DNA from: Pelecanus crispus
Taxonomy: Eukaryota > Chordata > Aves > Pelecaniformes > Pelecanidae
Assembly (NCBI RefSeq): GCF_030463565.1
Contig: NC_134662.1
Location: forward strand, 3,224,001-3,288,000
DNA length: 64,000 bases
Direction: 5' to 3'
Both the position numbers and the translations under genes were made by a program. Below are positions 35,638 through 44,420 of the stretch, in pieces. A model generated the notes under the pieces. It worked only from the letters and a program-made list of their open reading frames with translations. It searched no databases and was not told the origin of the DNA. Each line of letters begins with the position of its first letter. Within the stretch, counting starts at the first letter, position 1.

Positions 35638-36968
35638 CATTGGAAGGAAGCTGGCCTGTGCCTCTGCCCCGGGCCCTGCCCACGGGACGGGCGGCAAGCA
35701 GGAGCAATGCCCCCTCGCCCAACATGAGGGGCATCACTGCAGCCAGAGCCGCCTGAGCAGCGTCCAGCTGGGCTGCACCGAGGCCCCCGGGCAAGGGGCG
35801 TTCGGCGTCGCTGGCCACGGCCACAGCCCGGTCGCGGGGACGTCCCTGCGCCCCAAACCCCTTCTGCCTCCCTTCGGCCCCTCGGGGCGTCGGAGGGGGC
35901 AACGGCGGTGAAATGGCAGAACCAAAGCGACGGCGCTTTCCCGAGCGCTCGTCCCGTGTTTGAGAAAAAGCGAAGCACGGCCAATCGCACGTCAGCAGAA
36001 AAGCCACCAAGGTCCACCCAGAACTACTTTAAATCCTCGTTAGGTGGCTTGCCCAAAAGCATCTAGGAAGAAAACAAAGAATTATCCCCTAAATGCTGTT
36101 GAGCAGGAAGCTTCGACCTGGCATGTTTGGAGGTTTCCTCTCCAAATTCTCCCCAGTCTCTCCCGCGTGCGGTGCGGGATCCCCGAATCCCCTGCCCGGC
36201 ACGGGAGGGCACCGGGCTCCACGTCGAGCTGCAGCCTCTGGCAGAGGGAGCGGCCGTCGCTCCCAGCCCTTCCTGCCCATCTCTGTGTTGTCTTGGCAAA
36301 TGAAAAACTTGAAGGCAGAAGGGGGGTGGGGGGGTAAAATGAAAAACCCCCCCAGTTTCTCCCCAGGCATCTTGCGCGGGTGTCCCGGCCGGCAGCCGCG
36401 GGCAGGGGGAGCAGGCGGGGAGGCAGCCGCGTCTCGCTCGCTCTTCCGCTGTTTCCAGTCTTGCTCCCACAGAGAAACTCTTGTTTGTACCACACGGGCT
36501 TTTCTTTTTCTTCTCTTTTTTTTTTTTTTTTTTTTTTTTTCTTTTTCTGTTTGCGTGTAAGCAATATGTTTTCAGGTTTAAATGGGGGCGGGGGTGGGAA
36601 GGGGGATTAAAACAAAAGAAAGAAAGAAAAAAAAAAACCACCTGGGTAGAGCTCCAAAATTAAGTTTTACTGTATAAAGTTCTGTGGCTCACATCCCTGG
36701 CTGCACAGTAGCTTTAGAGTCCAGTTTTTTCTAATATTTGTATTCTAATTTAATTGCTTTTAAATTTTCCAGGCCAAGCCACTGTTTGGAAACATCATGC
36801 TTCTGTTACTGCTTTCTGTTTGAGTTGGCCAGCTCTTCCTGTACATATGTTTTTTCTTATATCCTGTTTTTTTCTTTTTTTTGTAAAGAGAAGAGAAAAA
36901 ACAAAAAGAAAATTATTTTTCTTTCCCTCAGTACACATTCTTCAAAGTTCAAATTATAGTGTTTGTTA

Positions 36969-36974
36969 AATAAA
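36969..36974 (+). terminator. PIAS4: Candidate distal poly(A) signal of PIAS4
   Basis: AATAAA sits in an AT-rich context about 400 bp before the FOXQ2 start codon and is followed by a GT-rich element. If used, PIAS4 ends directly at the FOXQ2 promoter. Confidence 0.55.
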
Positions 36975-37181
36975 AAGAAAGATTTACATTTAAAATGCGG
37001 TGTCGGCTGCTTGGGATTTCTCCTCAGGGTCCCAAAATGAGCCCGGGGGGGGGTCTGTGCGTGGGGCGCGGGGGTCCCAGGGGAATTGGGGACCCGGGAG
37101 CACGGTGGGCGCAGGGGCCGGTGCCCGATGCCCCCCGTCCCCGCGGGCACCTCGGTGCCACTTTGAATTCCTCCACCTCCA

Positions 37182-37321
37182 GCGGATTAATCATTTTATT
37201 TATGAGGCTTAAAGGTCCAAATCCCGCTAAACCCAGGGCTTTGCCAGATAAACAGCCTGCTTTGCGAAGGCAGCCCGTTTGTGAAAACACAATTAGCAAA
37301 CCCTGTAATCTGCACTAATTA
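37182..37321 (+). promoter_or_regulatory. FOXQ2: FOXQ2 upstream region with homeodomain-type motifs
   Basis: This AT-rich strip within GC-rich DNA lies 50-190 bp upstream of the FOXQ2 ATG. It contains GGATTAATC at 37184-37192 (TAATCC on the other strand, the OTX/CRX-type K50 homeodomain core), TAATCT at 37306-37311 and TAATTA at 37316-37321. These are the kinds of sites used in retinal photoreceptor promoters. The function is inferred from motifs only, and short motifs recur by chance. Confidence 0.45.
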
Positions 37322-37371
37322 CCGGCCAGGGCCCCGAGCTCTCCCCTCCGGCTGCCGGCGGCGCGGGGACC

Positions 37372-38441
37372 ATGGGGGACGCGGTGCCCGGGGGACGGCG
37401 CCCGCCCGGGGCCCCCTTCACCATCGAGTACCTGCTCTCGGAGCGGGGGGACGGGGCACCCCGCAGCCCCTCTCCCGCCGCCCCGCCGGAGCGCGGGGAC
37501 AAGCCCTCGCAGTCCTACATCGCCCTCATCTCCACCGCCATCCTCTCCTCGCCGGAGAAGAAGCTGCTGCTCTCCGACATCTACCAGTGGATCATGGACA
37601 ACTACCCCTACTTCAAGAACAAGGTGAGGGGCGGCCGTGCCGGAGCGGACGCCTTTCCTGGGCTTTTTCCCCCCGGTTTCAGTGCGGGTTTGGTGGGTTG
37701 GGGTGGGCAAACTGGGAGCTGAGCCCCGGGTGCTGGCGGCCGGTGGGGGACGGGGCTGGGCTTGACAGCACGGCTCAGCTGAGCCCAGTCCACCGGGAGA
37801 ACACAGGTGCCGGCGTCCGGATCTCCGGACGGTTTCAAGTGGTGTCTCCGGGCGGGCCGGCTAGCGTTCACTCTGGTGCCTACTGACATCCCGGAGGTGC
37901 GTGGGGCGGGCGCGGGCTGGCTGACGGTGCCTCTCGGCCCAGGAGAAGAGCTGGCGCAACAGCGTCCGCCACAACCTCTCCCTTAACGAGTGCTTCGTCA
38001 AAGCCGGCCGCAGCGACAACGGCAAAGGCCACTTCTGGGCCATCCACCCCGCCAACCTGGAGGATTTCGCCAAAGGCGACTACCATCGCCGGCGGGCCCG
38101 GCGGCGCGTCCGCAGGTGAGCAGGGCCGGGAGGGGGTCCGGGGGGCGGATCTGGGGGGGTCGCAGCGGGGTTTGGGGCTCAGGGCTGACCCCGGCTGCTC
38201 TGTTTCCCCTCGCAGGGTGAATGTTGGCTACTACCAGCCCTACGCCCTGTACGGCCTCGGCTGCTGCTGCCCCTGCTGCCCGCCGGCGCCCCGCAGGCCC
38301 CCCCTGGCCCTGCCCGCGCTGCCCCCCCTGGCCCTGCCCGCCGGCCCCCTCCACTGCCTGCCCGAGCCCCGCTGGGGCTGGGGCCGCGGCCCCGCTCCCC
38401 GGGGCCCCCTCCTTCCCCATCCCCGGCCCCCCTTCCTGTAG
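37372..38441 (+). CDS. FOXQ2: Forkhead transcription factor FOXQ2, complete, 3 exons
   Basis: Nuclear DNA-binding regulator. Exons 37372-37623, 37943-38115 and 38216-38441 join at GT-AG sites to 651 nt, 216 codons plus TAG. The start context ACCATGG is strong. Residues 16-22 (FTIEYLL) form an EH1-like Groucho/TLE-binding repressor motif, which many FoxQ2 proteins carry at the N-terminus. The forkhead runs from about 44 to 135: [10 protein letters not shown], the recognition helix [10 protein letters not shown], then [16 protein letters not shown] and FWAIHPAN, and a basic stretch [10 protein letters not shown]. The wording after helix 3 and the basic wing are FOXQ2-like rather than FOXD, FOXI or FOXL. 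The C-terminus is short, rich in Pro, Cys and Leu. It lies between PIAS4 (same strand) and ZBTB7A (convergent), where human has no FOX gene. Forkhead identity is certain; the FOXQ2 assignment rests on motif recall, not on a tree. Confidence 0.85.
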
Positions 38442-38867
38442 CCCCCCCCGCTCAGGGACACTGGGCTGCCACGATGGGGCCCCCCAAAACGTGGGGGCAG
38501 CTCCCGGCAGGACGCGCTCAGGGACACGCTGGATGTCACCTGCCCCGTCCCCCCCACGCCAAGGGGACGCGTGTGTCCCCCCCGTCACCGATGAACCCCC
38601 ACGGGACGGGACGGGGCCAGAGCCCGGGGTACCCGTCCCCCTGAGGGACCCCCCAACCCCATGCCCCAGTGGGGGACCCCCCAGGGCCCTCCCCCCCACC
38701 CCGGGCTCCCACCTTCGTGGGGCACCCGGGGAGGCTCCCACTGCCCCGCGTCCCCCCATCAGGGCCGGCCACGTCCCAGTGCTGTCACCCATGGAGGGGG
38801 GTCCCCAACTCCCCCCCGCACAGGCCCAGGCACATATGGGGCTTAAACCCTGCAGCGGCAGGCCCCT

Positions 38868-39060
38868 TGCCCTAATTATTTTCCTACTAATTGTCCCTGA
38901 CGCCCCTAATGAAAATCGCGGCTCCCAGGTGTTAAGTGGCATTAGGGCGTCTCGCTAGGAAAGACGACTCGGCCACTAAATCCCGGGAGCTAAACCCCCA
39001 AAGCTCTTCGCGCTCCCGAAAACTAGGAAGCTTATGACACAAATTAATCCGGTAACATTG
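38868..39060. promoter_or_regulatory. Candidate cis-regulatory islet downstream of FOXQ2
   Basis: This is the only low-GC stretch in the gap. It holds several homeodomain-like cores: CTAATTATT, CTAATTGTC, CTAATGAAA, CATTAGGG and ATTAATCCGG (TAATCC at 39045-39050). Composition and motif clustering suggest an enhancer, but this is unproven. Confidence 0.35.
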
Positions 39061-39230
39061 GCCGTGCCCTTTTGGGGGGGGGGGGCATGGCCGGGGGGGG
39101 CCGCGGGGCCGGCAGCGATGGCGGGGGGCAGCTGGAGGCTGGGCTGGGCCTCGCTCAGGGCCGCGGCGGCCGCAGGGTTTTGGGGCTCCGGGTTGCGGGG
39201 TCCCCTCGGTGCCACCTGCGTCGCCCCCCC

Positions 39231-39270
39231 CCCGCCTGCCTCAGTTTCCCCATTTGCAGCTGGGCCTGGT
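39231..39270 (-). mobile_element. MIR-like remnant, reverse orientation
   Basis: CCTGCCTCAGTTTCCCCATT followed by TGCAGCTGGG matches the reverse complement of the MIR core (GGGGAAACTGAGGC). A second possible piece, TTTGGGGAAACCGAGGCACG, lies at about 39515-39534 in forward orientation. Confidence 0.5.
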
Positions 39271-39866
39271 GGGGAGTCGGGGGGGGGGGGTGCACCCCAA
39301 ACCCCGTCCCCGGAGGCGCCTTAAACCGCGGCCATCTGGGTGCCGGCGCTCGCCCCGGCCTAATCTGGGCCCCAACGGGATTAGGGCCCCGCGCCCCCCG
39401 AGCGGCTTAGCGGGGCCGAGCGCATGTGGCACTGGGCACACTGGGAGGGGGCACCCGGCTCCGCGCTGGGGTGCTGGCACCCCCACCCTCCGCCGGTGCT
39501 GCGCAAGGGGAGCTCGCGCCGTTTGGGGAAACCGAGGCACGGCGGCAGGCCGGGACTGACCCCCCCACCAGCCCCCCCGGACACCCCAAACCAGGGTCAC
39601 CCCCCTGCCCGGCTGCAGGCCATGGTGGGAGCCCCCCAGCCCGGGCAGCTCCCGCGGCGCCTCCAAACCGCCAAAAAAAAAAAAAAAAAAAAAGAGGAAA
39701 AAAAAAAAGAAAACATCGAAACGCGGCCCCAAAATAGCGGACCCCCGGGCTGCCGCCCTCGATAAGCTTTTCCGCCTCCCAAGAAGACCAAATGGCTGCA
39801 CGTGTATTTTTAATAGATAGTTTATTTTCTTTTTTTTTTTTTTAAAGCCCCCCCCAAAGTGCAATT

Positions 39867-39872
39867 TTTATT
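39867..39872 (-). terminator. ZBTB7A: Candidate ZBTB7A poly(A) signal
   Basis: Minus-strand AATAAA is followed by AATTGCACTTTGGGGGGGGC, a G-rich downstream context. A second AATAAA lies 46 bp further on (39826-39821), and an earlier one at 40461-40456. Confidence 0.45.
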
Positions 39873-40283
39873 ATTTTAATTTTTTTTTTTTTTTTTTCTC
39901 CTCATGTCCCACACTTTATAAAGAACTATCAAAGTTACAATCTATGGAATGTCTTTTCTGTGCTTTTTTTTTTTTTGTGTGTGTTTTTTTTTTTTTCTCT
40001 CTCCCCCTCGCCTCGCTCCTTTACCCAAATATACCACAAAAGTAGTTTACACATAAAAACCGCTGAAACCTTGCGAGTGCTTTAGATAGAGAATCTCTTT
40101 AATAGATTATATAGAAAGACGCAGAAAAAACAAAAAAAAAAAAACCAAAAAAAAAGGGGGGGGAGGAAAGAAGGGGAAAAAAAAAAATAGAAGTGGCCCC
40201 ATCTCGAGCATCCTCGCTGGGCTCCCGGGCAGAGCTCGGGCTCACGCGTGACCCCCCCGCCCCAGGAGACGTTTAAGCTCTCG

Positions 40284-40318
<35 letters not shown>

Positions 40319-43300
40319 GAATTTTTTTAGAAAACACAATTTTCAACGCAGCATTTTGCTACTCAGCAATTGCCCCCCCTGCCCCGGCTCCCCCCCTTAA
40401 GAAAGCTCCATCTTGTGACGCCGTGGTGATTTGCTCTTTTTAAAAAGTGTTCCTCTTTATTTAAATAAAACTTTTTATAATAAATTGAAAATATAAATAG
40501 ATACGAGATATATATATAGCTATATATATTTTTTTTTTCTTATTTTCTTTTTAAATAGTCAAATCAGGCCTCTGGGGGGGGGGGGGGGAGGGTTGTGCCA
40601 CTGCCCAGGCGGGACCCTCGCCCCAAGGGGGGGCACGAACCAGTGGGTGCTGACGGAGAATTTGGGGGGGGGGGGGAATTGAGCCCTTTTCCTGCAGAAG
40701 AACCCCCCCCCGGCCCGGCGGGGGGACAGGGCACCCCCAGCCCCTCCAGCCCCGCTTTGGGGCGGGGGCACGCGCCCGGGGGGGCCGGTGCAGCGTCTCC
40801 AGGAGCAGCGCGGGGGGGAGGCCCCAGGTGCCCCCCCAGCCCCCCAACTAGCGGGGATGGCCCCCACCCCCGTCACCCATCGCTTTTGGGGGGGGCACCC
40901 CCAACCCTGCCTGGGAGCCCGGGCTGAGCCCCCCAAGCCCGGGCTGAGCCCCACACCAGCTCCCCCACTGCCCTTACACTTTGGGGGGGGTGGGGTGGTG
41001 TTGTTTTTTTCCTCTTTTGTACCAAAAAAAATTTAATTTTTTCCTTTTCCAGTTCGACCTCCCGCTTTGGGTTTTGTCCGGTTAATATTTTTTTTTTTTT
41101 TTTAAACTTTCTTTTCCCGACCCGGCGTAACTCAGCAGTATCTTTGGCAACACTTTACCACAACCTGAATTAAGAAAAAAAAAAAAATAATAATAATAAT
41201 AAAAAGAAATAAAATAAAATAGAAGGAAATGAACTAGCAGAGCGGTGCGGGTAAGGCCACCATCACCGCGGTGCTGAGCTACGTGCGTGGGGGCCCCGGC
41301 GCTGCGGCGGGACGGGCACAAACCTGCCGGGGTGGGGGCTGTAGGGGTTTTTTGGGGTGGTGGGTGCTGTGGGGTGGGTTGGTTTATTTTTTTTTTTTTG
41401 CGGGGAGGGGGGGGGGTGTTGGGGTGGTTTTTTTTGTTTTTTTTAGTGCAAAGTCAAGCTTGTGCTAAAGTGTTGCCAGCAAGGGAGGGGGTCGGGCTGG
41501 GGCTGGCGGGACGGGGCGCGGGGACGCCGCAGGCCTGGGGACGCTCGCGCCGCGGGGACTCCTGAGACTCGCTCCCTCCTCTTACTTTTGTGCCATTTTT
41601 CTCTTTTTTTATTCCCCCTCCCTCTTTCCCCCCCCCCCTCTTTTTTCCCCTCTTTTTTCTCTTTTCCCCTCTTTTTTCTCCCCCCCCCCCTCCTTCCCCC
41701 CACCCTGTTTTTGTTTTTAATGCCACCCCTTCTCTCCCGCTCTCCGCCGGCGCTCCGAGGCCGGCACGGCGCCCGCGGGGTTCGGCCCCGCGCCCCCCCA
41801 CCTCCCCCCCACCTCCCCAGGCCCTTTTGGGGCTGGGGGGGACAAAGGCAGCAGCGAGGAGCCTGGGGGGGGGGGTGGATGGAAAAAAAAATTAACACAA
41901 ACTAGAAAAGAGATACCACAACTCCGATTACAATAAAGAACCTCAAGTAAGTATCTATTTACAAATCCACACTTGAATTTTTTTTTTTTGTTTTTTTTTT
42001 TTTTTTTTTCCTTTTTTCGTTGCATATGCCAGAATTAGCCAGTGCTACGCAGAGGTGCAGCCCGGCGGGGGCATCGGCCGGGGGGGATTTGCTGCAGCCC
42101 CCCCCCGAGCCCCTGCTGCCGGCCGGGCTCCGGGGCCTTTCCGGCACCTTCCCGGGAGGATTCGATGCCCGGATCCGAATTTGCCTGCCCGGGGTGCGGG
42201 GGGGGGGACACCGGGAGGGCCGCAAAGGCCGTGGGGAGCATCGCGACCCCCCCATTCCGGAGAGGGGGAGATGGGAGAGACGTCTGGGCTAGCACTGGCT
42301 AGAAAACATTGGAAAAAAAACCCCAAAATTAAAAAAAAAAAAGAGAAAATAATAAAGGGTGTGGGGAGAAATGAACAATACACAAAACCAAAACATAACC
42401 CCATGATTCCTGCCTAAAATTCAAGCTTCCGTGGGTTGGTTTTTTTTTTTTTTTCTTTTCTTTTTTTTTTTCATTCGTGAAGTGCAACGACTTCGGAGGG
42501 TCTGGTGCCAGGGCATGTCACAGAACCTAATTAGCATCCTTCCTCCCTTCGGACACCTTGCGGCTTTTTATTACTCCATGAAATATAACTTGGATTCTGC
42601 CTATGGTTTTTGTGGTTTTTTTTTTTTTTTTTAAATATATATATATATATACACATTTTTTTTTCTTACAAAAATAAATTTAGGATTTTTTTTTTAATAA
42701 TATTTTTTTTTTCCGTAGAAGTTGGTTTTCACTTGTAAACATGTTTCGCTTTTGCTTTTTAAATTAAGATAAAGTGATCTCAAAGTACCCGTTCCATCGC
42801 AAAGTGCTAAGACTTCTTTGTTTGTTTTTTTTTTTTTATTTTTTTATCATGGTTTTTTTTTTAATTTTTTATTGCTTTTTTCTGCATTAAATAAACATCC
42901 GTCTCTCCCCCACCCCCACCACTCAGCCCTCCCCCCCAGCACACACGCCCCTCTCACTCCCTCTCCAAAATACATTCGGCCAAACCTGCTCTTGCTTTGA
43001 GAGTAAAAACAAAAAAAAACCCAACAACTAAAAGGAGAAAAAAAAAAAAAACAAAAACCAAAAAAAAGACCCAACCAAAAAAAAGGAAGAGAATCTAAAA
43101 AGTGCTTTCAAAATAAAAGGGCTTAAAATCTCTTTGTCATTTAAAAATGTGCATTTAGAAAACAAGTGACCAGCTGAAAGGTGCCTTTTCTTATCATCCT
43201 CTGCTAACCCGAGGGTTATATACCCGCCTCTAGAGCCATATAGCATCTTTAGACACATATATATATATATATATTTGGGGGGGGTGGGGCTGGGGGAGCT

Positions 43301-44394
43301 GGGGCCGGTGCAGCTCACCTCCCCCCGTCACCCAAAGGCCTCCTGCCCCTTTAAGGGAGACCTCAAATAACCTTTTTTAAAAGGAATTTGCCATTTTTAG
43401 GCGCTTTTTGGGGCGTGTGGGAACACTGCTGCGCTGACCCAGTGCCAAAAATATACTTTGGGGGGCGGGGGGGGGGGGGGGGGGGGCACGGACACGGATT
43501 GCCCCCACCCAGCCCCAAATTTTGCCGGGGCAGCGGGTGCTAGGGAAGGGGCCGGTGGGATCCGTGCTGAGCCCGATCCGGCTCAGCCCCTTCCCAGGAC
43601 CCGCTGGGCACCCCGGGGTGGGGACGGACGCACCCTCGCCTGGCGGCACCCGCCCCGGGCGTCGAACGCCCGCTGCCGACAGCAACCCTGCCAAACCCCA
43701 GTTGTCGCTCACATGATTTTTAGGCAATTTTAGGCAATTTTCTACACCGAGCCACCGGCTGCCCTTCTCTGGCAAACTGGCCTTCGCAGCAGGGCTGGTG
43801 GGAAGGACCCACGCCCCTCACCCCAAAAAACCGACCCCGATCTCCCTGGAAGGAGCCGCTTCCGCCCCGGGACGCTGCAACGCCCGAGCACCTCGCGCCG
43901 CTGGAGCTTTAACTTCCCCAAAACGCAGCGGGGAAGGCCGGCCCCGCTCCCCGGCCCTCCGAGGCACCGTGTACCGCCCGCCCTGAAAGAGCCCTTCCAC
44001 TCCTACCGCTTTTTTTTTTCTATTTTTGCTTTTTTTTTTTTTTTTCTTAAATAGATCTCTCTCTGAAATAGGTTTTGTTTTTTTGTTGGTTTTTTTTTTT
44101 TTTTTTTTTTTTTTAACGTGTGTTTGGACACAAAATAAAGCTTTGGATTTACATGGAAGCTCTTTTCCATGCGACAGAGCCACTTTCCATCTCCACCCCC
44201 GTGCTTCCTAGCATCTGCCTTTCCAAGAAAAGGTCCTTGGCTACTGAGGGATCCTCGGGGGAGCCCTGCTTACGATGGGAAGATTGGAAACATAATATAT
44301 ATATATATTTTTTTGTTTTTTTTTTAAAAAAAGGGAGAGAAACATCTTTAAAGAGAAAAATCGGAGGAAAAGTACTAACTAGATTTTGTGACAC

Positions 44395-44417
44395 TTTTTT
44401 TTTTTTTTTTTTTTTTT
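44395..44417 (-). repeat. A23 tract three bases after the ZBTB7A stop codon
   Basis: On the minus strand the sequence is TAA, then ACC, then 23 consecutive A. In the ZBTB7A frame this is seven AAA codons plus AAG before TGT CAC AAA ATC and a TAG. Confidence 0.85.
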
Positions 44418-44420
44418 GGT

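Larger units (their letters stand above)
34266..36990 (+). other. PIAS4: PIAS4 3' UTR (inferred)
   Basis: The long trailer is followed by two AATAAA signals. The second, at 36969-36974, is followed by GT-rich GGTGTCGGCTGCTTGGG and is the likelier distal end, giving a ~2.7-kb 3' UTR. A T25-class tract lies near 36516-36540. Open frames inside are artefacts of homopolymers. The extent is inferred from signals only. Confidence 0.55.
38442..39820. other. Interval between convergent FOXQ2 and ZBTB7A ends
   Basis: GC-rich with C- and G-runs, except for an AT-rich islet at about 38870-39060. No plus-strand AATAAA appears before about 40465, so the FOXQ2 poly(A) site is unresolved. MIR-like pieces occur at 39231-39270 and perhaps 39513-39545. 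No further gene is supported. Confidence 0.55.
39821..44420 (-). other. ZBTB7A: ZBTB7A 3' UTR (inferred), homopolymer-rich
   Basis: This is downstream of the ZBTB7A stop on the minus strand. It is crowded with A-tracts in transcript sense (plus-strand T-runs), G/C-runs up to ~19 bases, and (TA)n at 40298-40318, 42636-42650 and 43256-43275. Minus-strand AATAAA occurs at 40461-40456, 39872-39867 and 39826-39821. The last two are the best distal ends, giving a ~4.5-kb UTR. Open frames inside are low-complexity artefacts. UTR extent is inferred. Confidence 0.55.

Noticed and set aside
36063-36641. Open frames of 130-190 codons within the PIAS4 3' UTR
   Set aside because: They read through the T25-class tract (poly-Phe or poly-Lys), occur on both strands, and lack domains.
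37372-38441. Assignment of the forkhead gene to FOXD, FOXI, FOXL1 or FOXQ1
   Set aside because: The N-terminal EH1-like position, the [10 protein letters not shown] and FWAIHPAN wording and the [10 protein letters not shown] end fit FOXQ2 better. FOXD, FOXI and FOXQ1 genes are usually single-exon or have other flanks.
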